Assembly: GCA_019237115.1 (NCBI GenBank)
Contig: JAFAHS010000255.1
Span: 1 to 64,000 of the forward strand
DNA: 64,000 nt
Reading direction: 5' to 3'
Source: Deltaproteobacteria bacterium
GTDB lineage: Bacteria; Desulfobacterota; Binatia; Binatales; Binataceae
The stretch's first letter is position 1. Each line of letters begins with the position of its first letter. Below the pieces are notes generated by a model. That model saw only the letters and a list, made by a program, of their open reading frames with translations, was not told the origin of the DNA and searched no databases. Below, in pieces: positions 53,768-64,000 of the stretch. A program made the translations under genes and the position numbers.

Positions 53768-55096
53768 ATGAGTGATGCTCAGACCGCGCTTGCGCAGGAG
53801 CCGTCTCGCGACGAAGAGCGCTGGAGTATTCACTTTGGCCTGTTCGGGCGGACCCCGGAGTTCACGCGCCGCCAATGGCGGGTATTTGCGATCGCGATCA
53901 CGGCAGGATTCTTTGATCAGTACGATCGCGCACTGCTGAGCCTCGCGCTCAAGCAGATTCAGAAGGGACTCAAAATCGCCGAAGGCCGGCTTGGCGTGAT
54001 GGCTTCGTTCATCAGGCTTGGCTACCTGCTGTCCTTGCTGATAACCCCGCTCGCCGACGTCTTCGGGCGCCGCCAGCTCCTGCTCTACACGATCCTCGGC
54101 TACACGGTGTTCACCGGACTGAGCGCGCTGGCACCCGATCAGCGTACCTTCGTCATTTTCCAGGTCCTGTCGCGCGCTTTCGCGGGCGCAGAGGCCACCG
54201 TGGCGCTGGTGATTCTGGTCGAGGAGGTAGACGCGGGGGTGCGGGGATGGACGGTCGGACTGCTTGGCGCGCTGGCCTCGGTAGGTTACGGAATCGCGGC
54301 GCTGGTGTTTGCCTTCGTCAACGTGATCCCGTACGGGTGGCGCGGCTTGTACGCGCTCGCGCTGATTCCGCTGGTCTTGATCATTCCGCTGCGCCGCGCT
54401 TTACCTGAGAGCCACCGCTTCGAGCAAGCCACTCACAGCGCGCCGCGTCTGTCCAACGTCGCCCGACCATTCGGCGCGCTGTTGCGCGCCTACCCGGGAC
54501 GACTGCTGATGCTCCTGACCGTGACCTTTCTCGGCAATATGGGCGGCAATCCGGCGGGATTCTTTTTCCCCCTTTACCTGCAGAATGCGCACGGCTACAC
54601 CCCGGCGGACGTCACCAAGCTCTTCTTTATCGGGGGAGCGGTCGGAATCATGGGTAACATTATCGTCGGTCGGCTCAGCGATCGCTTCGGGCGTCGTCAT
54701 ATGGGTTCGTTGTGCTATTTGCTCGCGCCGCTGATGACCATCTGGGTTTACAGCGCGTCGGGGCGCAGCGTGATTCCGGCGTGGGTGCTCATGTTGTTCT
54801 TCGACACCGCGGCGAGCACGATTTTCTCGGCCTATGCCGCCGAGTTGTTCCCGACCTCGCATCGATCGACCGCCGGGAGCGCGCTTTCGGTTGCGGGAAC
54901 CACCGGCGGTGCGATCGGATTTCTGCTCGAAGGGTTGCTATACCGATACACGCACTCCCATTGGACTGCGATCACCTACATGACCGCGATCTGGATGATT
55001 GCACCGCTCATCATGTATCTCGGCTTTCCCGAGACCGCGGGCAGGGAACTCGAGGCGATTTCGCCGGAATATCAGGAAACCGAAGCGGCGTTCTGA
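53768..55096 (+). CDS. MFS transporter linked to the P450 pair
   Basis: 442 residues with about 12 membrane helices. LADVFGRRQLLLYTIL is the motif between TM2 and TM3 and GRLSDRFGRRHMGSL its repeat in the second half, placing it near the sugar/aromatic-acid porter branch. The N-terminal segment of about 40 residues is soluble. The position directly after two P450 genes suggests import of the P450 substrate or export of its product. Confidence 0.88.
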   Translation: MSDAQTALAQEPSRDEERWSIHFGLFGRTPEFTRRQWRVFAIAITAGFFDQYDRALLSLALKQIQKGLKIAEGRLGVMASFIRLGYLLSLLITPLADVFGRRQLLLYTILGYTVFTGLSALAPDQRTFVIFQVLSRAFAGAEATVALVILVEEVDAGVRGWTVGLLGALASVGYGIAALVFAFVNVIPYGWRGLYALALIPLVLIIPLRRALPESHRFEQATHSAPRLSNVARPFGALLRAYPGRLLMLLTVTFLGNMGGNPAGFFFPLYLQNAHGYTPADVTKLFFIGGAVGIMGNIIVGRLSDRFGRRHMGSLCYLLAPLMTIWVYSASGRSVIPAWVLMLFFDTAASTIFSAYAAELFPTSHRSTAGSALSVAGTTGGAIGFLLEGLLYRYTHSHWTAITYMTAIWMIAPLIMYLGFPETAGRELEAISPEYQETEAAF

Positions 55097-55279
55097 CTCC
55101 CCAAGTTTCAACCGGGCCGATCGCAGGGTCGCGGCCGTGAGCCTGGAGCCCGACCTCGGGTGGCCCGCTTTTCTCGGCGCCTTTAACCGTGCGTGAACAT
55201 ACGGTATCTATTCTGCGGCGCTCGCGTTGCACCGGCGGCTTCGCGCGCCGTATGATTTTTAATTGCCCGGAATTTGAGC

Positions 55280-56809
<1,530 letters not shown>

Positions 56810-56879
56810 GGCAGAATGTCGCCACCAGGTTTCAGACAGGAGTCTGCACAGCCCCGAGGCCAGGTGCTCCCGAGATCAG

Positions 56880-58397
56880 ATGTTTAAACGAGTGCTGATT
56901 GCCAACCGCGGTGAAATCGCAGTCCGCATAATCCGGGCGTGCCGGGATCTTGGCCTGGAGTCGGTCGCGGTATACTCGGAGCCGGACCGCGCGGCGCTGC
57001 ACGTGCGCGAAGCCGATCAGGCGGTGCTGGTGGGTCCCGCGCCGGCGGCCGAGAGCTACCTGAAAATCGATCGCATTCTCGATGCGGCCAGGCGCACCGG
57101 GGCAGACGCGATTCATCCCGGGTACGGATTCTTTTCTGAGAATGCAGGCTTCGCGCGCGCGGCCGAGAAGGCCGGACTCGTGTGGATCGGCCCTCCGCCA
57201 CAAGCGATCGAAAAGATGGGGGACAAGGTCGAGGCGCGCAAGCTGATGGCGGCCGCGGGCGTGCCGGTGGTGCCGGGTTCTCCGGGAACGCTGGAGACGG
57301 AAACGGAAGTCCGCGCGATCGCCAAAAAAATCGGCTTCCCGATCATGATCAAAGCCGCGGCCGGTGGTGGGGGCAAAGGGATGCGGCTGGTGGAAGGGGA
57401 CCACGACCTGGCCTCGGTGGTGCGTACCGTCTCCAGCGAAGCAAAGTCATCGTTTGGTGACGGGCGATTTTACGTGGAGAAGTTTGTACGCAATCCGCGG
57501 CATATCGAGATGCAGGTGCTGGCGGACCAGAAGGGGAACACGGTTCACGTCTTCGAGCGCGAATGTTCCATCCAGCGTCGTAATCAGAAGGTGGTTGAGG
57601 AGTCTCCCTCGCCATTCGTTACTCCGGCGATGCGCACGCGGATGGGTGAGGTCGCAGTGCAGGCGGCCAAAGCCGTCGGCTATCGCAGCGCGGGGACCGT
57701 CGAATTCCTCGCCGATGCGGACCGCAACTTCTACTTCCTGGAAATGAATACCCGCATCCAGGTTGAACATCCGGTCACCGAGATGGTCACCGGGATCGAC
57801 CTGGTACGGACCCAGATGGAAATCGCCGCGGGCAAACCGCTGCCTTTCCAGCAGGGCGAAATTACCCAGCGTGGATGGGCGATTGAGTGCCGAATCTATG
57901 CGGAAGACCCGGCAGCCGGATTCGTACCCGCGCCGGGAAAGATCGAGACCCTGCGCTTCCCCGACGGCCCCGGCATCCGCAATGACGCGGGCGTCTATGC
58001 GGGTGCGGAGGTTCCCATTTTCTACGATCCCATGATTTCCAAGCTGGTGGCATGGGGCGCCGATCGCGCGCAGGCCATCGACCGGATGCGCCGGGCCCTC
58101 GGCGAGTTCGTGATCGCGGGCGAATTGACGACCAACCTCGCGTTTCATCGCTGGATCGTGAACCATCCCCAATTCCTGGCCGGCAACTTCGACACGAGTT
58201 TCATCAGCCGTGAGTATCATCCGGAGGCGGGCGGCGCCCCGGACGCCGATTTTGCGCGTACCGCGGCGATGCTGTTGGCCGCGGTTGCGCTGCAGCGCAA
58301 CACCAATCATGCGAACGGACCGGCCACTGCGGGGCCTGGGCGCGATCGCGGTTCGCCGTGGCGTACCTTCGGACGGCTTGACATGTTGAGGAGATAA
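56880..58397 (+). CDS. pccA: Acyl-CoA carboxylase biotin carboxylase subunit
   Basis: 505 residues starting MFKRVLIANRGEIAVRI. The ATP-grasp loop is KAAAGGGGKGMRLV near residue 160. The ECSIQRRNQKVVEESPSP segment and EMNTRIQVEHPVTEMVTG near residue 285 are biotin-carboxylase signatures. The biotin carrier domain is absent from this protein and is encoded separately just downstream, unlike typical fused PccA. The last 50 residues are Arg/Gly-rich and poorly conserved. Confidence 0.92.
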   Translation: MFKRVLIANRGEIAVRIIRACRDLGLESVAVYSEPDRAALHVREADQAVLVGPAPAAESYLKIDRILDAARRTGADAIHPGYGFFSENAGFARAAEKAGLVWIGPPPQAIEKMGDKVEARKLMAAAGVPVVPGSPGTLETETEVRAIAKKIGFPIMIKAAAGGGGKGMRLVEGDHDLASVVRTVSSEAKSSFGDGRFYVEKFVRNPRHIEMQVLADQKGNTVHVFERECSIQRRNQKVVEESPSPFVTPAMRTRMGEVAVQAAKAVGYRSAGTVEFLADADRNFYFLEMNTRIQVEHPVTEMVTGIDLVRTQMEIAAGKPLPFQQGEITQRGWAIECRIYAEDPAAGFVPAPGKIETLRFPDGPGIRNDAGVYAGAEVPIFYDPMISKLVAWGADRAQAIDRMRRALGEFVIAGELTTNLAFHRWIVNHPQFLAGNFDTSFISREYHPEAGGAPDADFARTAAMLLAAVALQRNTNHANGPATAGPGRDRGSPWRTFGRLDMLRR

Positions 58398-58405
58398 GGA
58401 CGGCG

Positions 58406-58909
58406 GTGCGGTACATCGCGACCATTGCGGGCGCGGAGCACGAGGTTGAGATCGAGGAGCTCTCGGCGGAAACCTACGCGATCAGCTTTGGTGCCCATCG
58501 CTTCGAAGCCGACCTGCGACGCGTCGGACCGGCCTCGGTGTCAATCATTCTCAACAACCGCTCGTTCGATTTCGACCTGGTGCGGGAGGGGGAAGAGATC
58601 GTTGTTGCTTCCCGCGCCGGTGCGACCCGAGTGACCTTGATCGACGCCGCTCGTCACGCGCTGCGGGCGCGAAAAGGACCGCGGGAGATCAGCGGACGCG
58701 CCGAGATAAAGGCCGCCATGCCTGGTCGGGTGGTCAACGTGCTGGTCGCGGCCGGAGATGAGGTGGCCGTCAATCAGGGAGTGATCATCGTCGAAGCGAT
58801 GAAGATGGAGAATGAGCTTAAGAGCCCCAAGGCTGGTAAGGTTGTTGAGGTGAAGGTGGCGGCGGGCCAGACGGTGGAGAAGGGCGAACTGCTGCTGGTA
58901 ATCGAGTAG
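58406..58909 (+). CDS. Biotin carboxyl carrier subunit
   Basis: 167 residues from GTG 58406, 8 nt after the biotin carboxylase stop. The C-terminal biotinyl domain (about 95-167) contains the modified lysine in [12 protein letters not shown] and the flanking [16 protein letters not shown] and [14 protein letters not shown]. The N-terminal 90 residues form a small beta-rich domain probably contacting the carboxylase subunits. It carries CO2 between the biotin carboxylase and carboxyltransferase encoded upstream. Confidence 0.92.
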   Translation: MRYIATIAGAEHEVEIEELSAETYAISFGAHRFEADLRRVGPASVSIILNNRSFDFDLVREGEEIVVASRAGATRVTLIDAARHALRARKGPREISGRAEIKAAMPGRVVNVLVAAGDEVAVNQGVIIVEAMKMENELKSPKAGKVVEVKVAAGQTVEKGELLLVIE

Positions 58910-58914
58910 CCATC

Positions 58915-60591
58915 ATGACAGAGGACGACCGCACCAGGATCGCGAACGCACGCAAGGGGTGGGAAGAGCGCAAGCTTGCCCCGGCACTCAAGCGCGGCGC
59001 AGAACGCAAGAAGCAGTTTTCCACGACCTCGGGCATCGAAATCGATCGGGTCTACGATCCCACCGACTCCAACGGATTTGACTTCACCCGCGACCTCGGT
59101 TTTCCCGGCGACTACCCCTTCACCCGCGGTGTCCAACCGACCATGTATCGCGGGCGGCTCTGGACCATGCGCCAGTACGCCGGCTTCGGCACCGCGGAAG
59201 AATCCAATCGCCGCTATCGCTACCTGTTCGAGCAGGGACAAACCGGGCTTTCGGTGGCGTTTGACCTGCCAACCCAGATGGGGCGCGATGCCGATCACCC
59301 GCTGGCCAGCGGGGAAGTGGGCCGGGTCGGGGTTTCGATCTGCTCGCTGGCGGACATGGAAACGCTGCTCGAGGAATTGCCGCTGGACAGGATCTCGACC
59401 TCGATGACGATCAACGCGACCGCCGCGATCCTGCTCGCGCTCTATCTGGTCGTGGCCGAGCGGCGAGGGGTGGGGTGGGACAAAGTCAACGGGACGATTC
59501 AGAACGATCTGCTGAAGGAATACATCGCGCGCGGGACTTATATCTATCCGCCGCGCGGCTCGATGCGGATCATCACCGACATCTTCAGCTTCGCCTCGAA
59601 AGAAGTTCCCAACTGGAACACGATTTCCATTTCCGGCTACCACATCCGCGAAGCCGGCTCGACCGCCGCCCAGGAGCTGGCCTTTACGCTGGCGGACGGG
59701 ATCGCCTACGTGGACGCCGCGCTCAAGGCAGGACTCACGGTCGACAGCTTCGCGAGCAGGCTGTCGTTCTTTTTCAACGTTCACAACAACTTCTTCGAGG
59801 AAATTGCAAAGTTTCGCGCCGCGCGCCGAATGTGGGCCCGCATCATGAAGGATCGGTTTGGCGCGCAGGACGAGCGCTCGATGATGATGCGCTTTCATGC
59901 GCAGACCGCCGGCGCGACCCTCACCGCGCAGCAGGTCGACAATAACGTCGTTCGGGTGACCCTGCAGGCGCTGGCCGCGGTCCTGGGCGGTGCGCAGTCG
60001 CTGCATACCAACTCCCGAGACGAGGCGCTGGCGCTGCCCACCGAGTCCTCGGTGTTGCTGGCGCTGCGGACGCAGCAGCTGATTGCCTATGAGTCAGGTG
60101 TCGCCGACACCATCGATCCGATGGGCGGTTCCTACCTGATCGAAAGCCTGACCCAGCGGCTCGAACAGAAGGCCTCCGAATATCTCTCAAAGATCGACGA
60201 TCTCGGCGGCGCCGTGGCCGCGATCGAGCGAGGCTATCTGCAGCGCGAGATTCAGAATGCCGCCTATCTCTACCAGCGCGAAATCGAGACCAGGGAACGG
60301 ATCATCGTCGGCGTCAATCAGTTTACCTCCGGCGGTGACCCGCCGACCGATATCCTCAAGGTGAATCCCGAGCTCGAAGAGAAGCAGAAGCGAAGTGTGG
60401 CGAGAGTGCGGGCCGAGCGCGACTCGGCCAAGGCCGCACAGGCGCTTAAGCAAGTGGAAACCGCGGCGCGCGACGGGTCGAATGTCATGCCCACTATTGT
60501 CGAGGCGGTCCGTTCGTGGTGCACGCTGGGCGAAATTGCCGATGCGATGCGCCAGGTGTTTGGCGAGTACCAACCCGTTAATACGCTGTAG
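58915..60591 (+). CDS. mcmA1: Methylmalonyl-CoA mutase, catalytic subunit without B12 domain
   Basis: 558 residues. [36 protein letters not shown] and the [19 protein letters not shown] segment identify the CoA-mutase barrel. The Tyr in RQYAGF and the Arg in ARGTY match methylmalonyl-CoA mutase, whereas isobutyryl-CoA mutase has Phe and Gln there. The cobalamin-binding domain is missing, so a separate small subunit is needed; none is in the window. It follows the carboxylase genes by 5 nt, completing propionyl-CoA to succinyl-CoA except for an epimerase. Confidence 0.9.
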   Translation: MTEDDRTRIANARKGWEERKLAPALKRGAERKKQFSTTSGIEIDRVYDPTDSNGFDFTRDLGFPGDYPFTRGVQPTMYRGRLWTMRQYAGFGTAEESNRRYRYLFEQGQTGLSVAFDLPTQMGRDADHPLASGEVGRVGVSICSLADMETLLEELPLDRISTSMTINATAAILLALYLVVAERRGVGWDKVNGTIQNDLLKEYIARGTYIYPPRGSMRIITDIFSFASKEVPNWNTISISGYHIREAGSTAAQELAFTLADGIAYVDAALKAGLTVDSFASRLSFFFNVHNNFFEEIAKFRAARRMWARIMKDRFGAQDERSMMMRFHAQTAGATLTAQQVDNNVVRVTLQALAAVLGGAQSLHTNSRDEALALPTESSVLLALRTQQLIAYESGVADTIDPMGGSYLIESLTQRLEQKASEYLSKIDDLGGAVAAIERGYLQREIQNAAYLYQREIETRERIIVGVNQFTSGGDPPTDILKVNPELEEKQKRSVARVRAERDSAKAAQALKQVETAARDGSNVMPTIVEAVRSWCTLGEIADAMRQVFGEYQPVNTL

Positions 60592-60654
60592 CCTGCAGGT
60601 TTTCCCGGGCGGCGAGATTTGAGCCGTGCTCCGGTTAGGGGTAGGCTCCCACCT

Positions 60655-60960
60655 ATGGCGACTAAAATTCTCTACTGCTCTGCTTGAGGGTACAAACCTC
60701 GCGCGGCCAGTTTGGCTGCGTCACTCGAGGGGCGGTACGGCGAAGCTTCCGAAATCACGCCGGGCGCGACCGGTCAGTTCGATGTCTTCGTCAATGACGC
60801 GCTGGTTTTCTCCAAGGCGAAGACCGGCCGCTTTCCGGTGGATGGAGAAGTGGAGGCGATTTTCGAGGCGCTCCGCGAGGGCAGGGAGCCTCCCGCTGCT
60901 CCCGAGCGGCCCAAGGCGGCAGGGTTTGTCAATCGTATCTTCGAGAAGCTGCGCGGCTGA
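60655..60960 (+). CDS. SelW-like (Rdx family) selenoprotein with C-S-A-U motif
   Basis: Broken by an in-frame TGA at 60685-60687 and so missed by standard calling, which sees only a fragment from 60712. Read through, it is 101 residues: MATKILYCSA, U11, GYKPRAASLAASLEGRYG and onward. YC-x-A-U-G-Y-K is the active-site phrase of SelW proteins (C8-x-x-U11). The rest has the Rdx pattern, with TGQFDVFVNDALVFSKAKTGRFP at about 39-61, and a 28-residue extra C-terminal tail. A SECIS-like hairpin follows the TGA. It lies 63 nt after the mutase gene on the same strand. SelW-type proteins are small thiol-redox proteins. A dead gene is unlikely, as the frame is otherwise intact. Confidence 0.9.
60697..60730 (+). 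promoter_or_regulatory. Candidate bacterial SECIS hairpin of the SelW-like gene
   Basis: CGCGGCCA (60702-60709) pairs with TGGCTGCG (60713-60720) over 8 bp, with one G-U pair, leaving the loop GTT. CCTCG (60697-60701) pairs with CGAGG (60726-60730) below, with a 5-nt bulge on the 3' side. The loop begins 22 nt after the TGA and with G. Spacing and loop fit known SelB-read hairpins. Confidence 0.75.
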
Positions 60961-61078
60961 GGCCAACCGAACCATCGCGGAATTGGGACGTGTTCTGGTT
61001 CGGGAGGGCTCTTCCCGACCGGGTTCCCGCCTCGGCTAAGCCGGGTCCCATCCCACGCAGGTGCGACGCTGAATTTTC

Positions 61079-62167
61079 CTACGGATGCATGTCGAGCAGG
61101 GTCTTAAGGCCGCTCTTTTCGTGCGCGCCGATTATCAGCATCTCCAGGATTCCCATTCCTTCACGGGAACCTGACCTCGCGCGGCATACCGCTTGGATGT
61201 GTTGATTGAGCGGCAGCGTCTGGACCACCTCACCGACTTTGAACGACTCATAGGCTGACACATCGGTGCCGACGTACATCCCGTGTCCCCACTTGGGGTG
61301 TCCGTAGCCGATGCCGTGCATATAGAAGTTGTAGAGCGTCTCGAGTTCGATGCGGGTTTGCCCGCCAGGCGCCGTCAGCAGGATCTCCGCGCTGCGCGCA
61401 TGGCGAGTGTTGGGAAGGTAGTTAACCTGCCAATCGACCGCGGTTGCCAGCTCCGCGGGCGCAGCCACCCCGGCTTTGGCTACGGCTCCGAACTCGTGCC
61501 AGCGCGAACCGTCGGAGTTTTCATTCACGTCGAAATGGGTGCACAGGTCGTCGAAGTTGGTTGGGGACCACAGCCAGAAGAACTGCGCGGCGGCAGTAGA
61601 GGGAACCCCGGCCGGATCCGGCGGTCCCAGGTTGCGCACGCCCCACGAGCGGTCGCGCGAACCCCACACTCGCGATTGGGAAGCATCGAATTTATGCCCC
61701 GCCACGGTGAGAGTTCCGGAATAGCTGCCGTGCTGGGTGAAACGGGTCAGGTCCATCACGGTCCGCGGACCGGCGCGTCGCGTGAAGCGCGGCTCTTCCA
61801 TGGGATTGACGCGCGCCTCGAAAGTCAGGTCTGCCTTGATCTCCGCATGATCTACCCGCACCCGCGTCGTTCGGGTCGGACGTACGATCTCAATCGAGAT
61901 CGGCCCGACGCGAGTGTCCAGTCGGTCTGCACCAAGAACCCGCGACGCCCGCACGCAGTGTTGGGTGCCGCCCACGATCGCGCTCACGGCGGCGTCGATT
62001 ATCCCCACGTTGGGGTAGATGCCCATCGCCACCGAGAAATAGGGCTCGCCATCTCGCCAATAGCCGTTGAAGAAAAATCGATCGTAAAAGTTACGATCGC
62101 TGGTAAAAACCTGCTGCACTGGCTCCGGGGTTTGATGAATTGGGAAGTCGTCGCCGGGGGTGATCAT
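61079..62167 (-). CDS. AttH/CrtC-like lipocalin-type hypothetical protein
   Basis: 362 residues, beta-rich, without signal peptide. Segments such as FFFNGYWRDGEPYFSVAMGIYPNVG near residue 30, SGTLTVAGHKFDASQSRVWGSRDRSWGVR near 165 and FFWLWSPTNFDDLCTHF near 205 recall the double-lipocalin fold of AttH and CrtC (hydroxyneurosporene synthase) proteins. WGSRDRSWG is the most telling phrase. No enzyme activity can be assigned. It is convergent with the SelW-like gene and follows hemQ by 67 nt. Confidence 0.65.
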   Translation of the reverse strand: MITPGDDFPIHQTPEPVQQVFTSDRNFYDRFFFNGYWRDGEPYFSVAMGIYPNVGIIDAAVSAIVGGTQHCVRASRVLGADRLDTRVGPISIEIVRPTRTTRVRVDHAEIKADLTFEARVNPMEEPRFTRRAGPRTVMDLTRFTQHGSYSGTLTVAGHKFDASQSRVWGSRDRSWGVRNLGPPDPAGVPSTAAAQFFWLWSPTNFDDLCTHFDVNENSDGSRWHEFGAVAKAGVAAPAELATAVDWQVNYLPNTRHARSAEILLTAPGGQTRIELETLYNFYMHGIGYGHPKWGHGMYVGTDVSAYESFKVGEVVQTLPLNQHIQAVCRARSGSREGMGILEMLIIGAHEKSGLKTLLDMHP

Positions 62168-62197
62168 CGCGTTGCTCCTGGAGACCTGGACTCAGAA

Positions 62198-62222
62198 AAT
62201 CCGCAGATTACGCAGATTTCGC
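62198..62222. repeat. Short CGCAGATT-type repeat unit
   Basis: AATCCGCAGATTACGCAGATTTCGC contains CGCAGATT twice with a 9-nt period. Phrases of this type (reverse strand AATCTGCGTAATCTGCGGATT) recur as dispersed noncoding repeats in many environmental bacterial genomes. It lies in the 67-nt gap between two minus-strand genes. Confidence 0.5.
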
Positions 62223-62234
62223 GAAAATTTGGAA

Positions 62235-63086
62235 TCAGACGGCGAGAGCTTTGTGCAGCTCCGCGGCCGCCAAGCGGATTCCCACGTAAAACGGGCCGAA
62301 CTTCGCGTATGACGCGCTGGCCTCGTCAAAGCGCATCTCGTATACGAGCTTTTTGAAGACCAGCGGATCGTCGGCGAACAGATCCACGCCCCATTCCCAA
62401 TCGTCGAAACCGATCGAACCGGAAATTATCTGGGTCACTTCGCCGGCGAATCGGCGTCCGACCATTCCGTGATCGTGCATTAGGCGGCGCCGCTCTTCCA
62501 TCGGCAGGCGATACCAGTTCTGCTCGCCCTCGCGCTTCTTGTCCATGGGGTAAAAACACAGGTAACGGCGATTCGGGATCTTCGGATAAAGCCGCGATGC
62601 GATCTTGTGACGCTGGCTTGCGAGTTCATCATCCGCCGCGCGCTGCCATTCCGGCGTGCGCGGTCGGATGTTCTCCTCGGCCAAACGCGCATGAAGCGCG
62701 ACGGTCGCCTCGTAGAGCCCTATCTCGATCACCGAAACATACGAGGTAGTGGGTTCGAGATAGTCGCTCAAGGGCAGCGCGCCGACCGCCAGCTGCGCCG
62801 CATTGAGCTCGTCGAAGCTGCGACGGAAATGAATGACCAGCAGGTCGCCCTTGTGTCCCAGCTCCGCGAAGAGCGCGCTTTCACCGTCTTCGCGCGACGC
62901 CATCGCGGTGAAGGTCTTGACCGCGTCCTCAACCATCTGGCGACGCTGCGGTTCCGGCATCGCACGCCACGGCTGGCGGCGCAGGCGGAACATCTGGTGC
63001 AGGATGCCGAAGCCCTCAAGCGTGAGCGGTGCCGCGGGAACATCCGCGAGTGTCTTTGACCCGGACGGGGAGTCGACGGCCTTCAT
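62235..63086 (-). CDS. hemQ: Chlorite-dismutase-fold protein, HemQ-like coproheme decarboxylase
   Basis: 283 residues of the chlorite dismutase/HemQ family. NRRYLCFYPMDKKREGEQNWYRLPMEERRRLMHDHGMVGRRF carries the Tyr of the YPMDKKR motif and the heme-ligand His (MHDHG) of HemQ. SGSIGFDDWEWGVDLFADDPLVFKKLVYEMRFDEASASYAKFGPFYVG closes the domain. The first distal Arg of true chlorite dismutases is not evident. HemQ makes heme b from coproheme. Its place beside cobQ groups two tetrapyrrole-related genes. Confidence 0.85.
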   Translation of the reverse strand: MKAVDSPSGSKTLADVPAAPLTLEGFGILHQMFRLRRQPWRAMPEPQRRQMVEDAVKTFTAMASREDGESALFAELGHKGDLLVIHFRRSFDELNAAQLAVGALPLSDYLEPTTSYVSVIEIGLYEATVALHARLAEENIRPRTPEWQRAADDELASQRHKIASRLYPKIPNRRYLCFYPMDKKREGEQNWYRLPMEERRRLMHDHGMVGRRFAGEVTQIISGSIGFDDWEWGVDLFADDPLVFKKLVYEMRFDEASASYAKFGPFYVGIRLAAAELHKALAV

Positions 63087-63269
63087 AAGGTCACCGATTT
63101 TAGCAGGGTGCGAAACGGCCTGCCTATCAAACCTGTGAAGGCTGGTTGCGCTGAATTTCTTTGCACCGGTGAAACCACCAAAGAGATTGAGTTCGGCGGA
63201 TCCCGGTCTCTATTCCTCGATCCGCGCATGGTAGCTACGCGGCTTCGCAAAGTGACGCCCCCGAGACAC

Positions 63270-64000
63270 TCAGGCGATTCCCGACATTCTCTTTACCGCA
63301 GCAATGTCAAGCGATGCGCGGACCACCGCCGCGAGGCGAGCGTACTCCGCATCGCGGGAGGCAACCAAAGGACCTTCAGGTTCGGGCAAACCTTTGCGTT
63401 TTCGCAGCGACGACAGGAGCGCGGCGCGCACCCCGTCGTTCTCAAAGATCCCATGCAGCATCGTTCCGACGGTGGCGTGGTTTGGGCTGAGGGCGCCATC
63501 GGGTGCGTCGCAGGGCTGGCCGTTGCGGCTGATGATTCGAAAGGGGGACGCCGCGCCCGTGGCCGCGATGGTGCGGCCCATGTGGATTTCATAGCCGTTA
63601 ACTTCGCCCGCGCCGGATCGCACACCGATGAACGAGGCACTGTCGACCGTGGCGCGAACCTGGGCGGTACGCTTGGCTCGCTCGAAGTGGATCGTCAGTG
63701 GCAATATGCCGAGGCCATCGGTGGCGCGCTGCTCGGATTCCACCCCCTCGGGATCTTCGATCCTTTCGCCGAGCATCTGGCATCCGCCGCAGATGCCGAG
63801 GGTGAGCCAACCTGCCTCGGCTCGCTCCCTGATTGGGCGGTCAAGTCCGAGGCGACGCAGCCAGGCGAGGTCACGCATCGTGCTTTTGGAGCCGGGAACG
63901 ATCACCAGGTCGGCGCGCCGAATTGCCTGTTCGCCTTCCACGTAGCTGACCACGACGCCAGGCTCATGTTCGAGCGCGGAAAAATCGTCGTAATTCGAAA
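63270..64000 (-). CDS. cobQ: Cobyric acid synthase, C-terminal part (gene continues past window end)
   Basis: The frame is open to the window edge (SNYDDFSALEHEPGVVVSYV at the break), so only the glutamine amidotransferase part is seen, about 243 residues. VIVPGSKSTMRDLAWLR, the nucleophile Cys in GICGGCQMLG, and YEIHMGRT are CobQ signatures. It amidates adenosylcobyrinic acid a,c-diamide in B12 synthesis. The methylmalonyl-CoA mutase encoded 3 kb away needs this cofactor. Confidence 0.92.
   Translation of the reverse strand, partial: SNYDDFSALEHEPGVVVSYVEGEQAIRRADLVIVPGSKSTMRDLAWLRRLGLDRPIRERAEAGWLTLGICGGCQMLGERIEDPEGVESEQRATDGLGILPLTIHFERAKRTAQVRATVDSASFIGVRSGAGEVNGYEIHMGRTIAATGAASPFRIISRNGQPCDAPDGALSPNHATVGTMLHGIFENDGVRAALLSSLRKRKGLPEPEGPLVASRDAEYARLAAVVRASLDIAAVKRMSGIA

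Noticed and set aside
58915..60591. Isobutyryl-CoA mutase
   Set aside because: The substrate-site Tyr (RQYAGF) and Arg (ARGTY) match methylmalonyl-CoA mutase; isobutyryl-CoA mutase carries Phe and Gln there.
60712..60960. 82-residue ORF starting at TTG 60712 as the complete protein
   Set aside because: It would begin inside the Rdx domain and lack the redox motif; the ATG at 60655 with TGA read-through gives the full SelW-like protein.

Overview
This GC-rich window carries about 55 genes on both strands. No rRNA, tRNA, IS element or CRISPR array is visible. The gene content suggests an environmental diderm bacterium with a broad chemoheterotrophic diet. The diderm evidence is an Mla-type lipid transport cluster with a PqiC-like lipoprotein. 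The diet evidence is many CoA-ester enzymes, P450s, luciferase-like monooxygenases and amidohydrolases. A lineage such as Binatota (Desulfobacterota-like) would fit, but that is inference from gene content, not a phylogenetic result.

Layout. 1-2.3 kb: exported Gly/Ser-rich protein and DUF2092-like protein, divergent from an SDR dehydrogenase and an amidase. 3.9-5.7 kb: GPH-type transporter. 5.8-11.7 kb: tkt-gnd-zwf-glk, the pentose-phosphate and glucose-entry genes, all on the minus strand. 12-23 kb: an ECF sigma factor with a SnoaL-like tail, then recC-recB-recD behind a crotonase gene. 23.2-25.4 kb: acetyltransferase, VOC protein and a frameshifted serine hydrolase. 25.4-28.9 kb: Mla-type ABC lipid transport cluster. 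29.1-29.7 kb: metal-sensor-like MerR regulator and a hidden glutaredoxin gene with an in-frame TGA. 29.8-33.5 kb: DUF6285, aminoglycoside-phosphotransferase-like kinase, acyl-CoA dehydrogenase and a crotonase. 33.9-35.1 kb: acetyltransferase-like and GFA proteins. 35.2-44.1 kb: a seven-gene minus-strand catabolic array (two luciferase-like oxidoreductases, two amidohydrolases, an FAD oxidoreductase, an epoxide-hydrolase-like protein, a D-aminoacylase-like protein) divergent from a TetR regulator. 45-50.4 kb: metallo-hydrolase, HesB-like protein, exported protein, second D-aminoacylase-like protein and a crotonase. 50.5-55.1 kb: TetR, two tandem P450s and an MFS transporter. 55.3-60.6 kb: split acyl-CoA carboxylase (three subunits) and methylmalonyl-CoA mutase. 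60.7 kb: a hidden SelW-like gene with an in-frame TGA. 61-64 kb: AttH/CrtC-like protein, HemQ and the 3' part of cobQ.

The main discovery is two selenoprotein genes that ordinary gene calling breaks at TGA. One is a SelW/Rdx protein with a C-S-A-U motif followed by G-Y-K-P, like animal SelW. The other is a glutaredoxin/NrdH-like protein with a U-S-A-C motif, downstream of a MerR-type operator and regulator. Each TGA is followed at about 20 nt by a hairpin whose apical loop begins with G, as expected for a bacterial SECIS. No selenocysteine machinery gene lies in the window.

A second signal is a shared operator core, TAAAYGNNCGTTTA. It occurs twice in tandem before the TetR gene at 44.2 kb and once between the divergent acyl-CoA dehydrogenase and crotonase genes at 32.5 kb, so one regulator may control both loci. 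Functionally the window joins oxidation and hydrolysis of organic substrates to CoA-ester breakdown. Propionyl-CoA would then be carboxylated and isomerised to succinyl-CoA by the B12-dependent mutase, with cobQ nearby.
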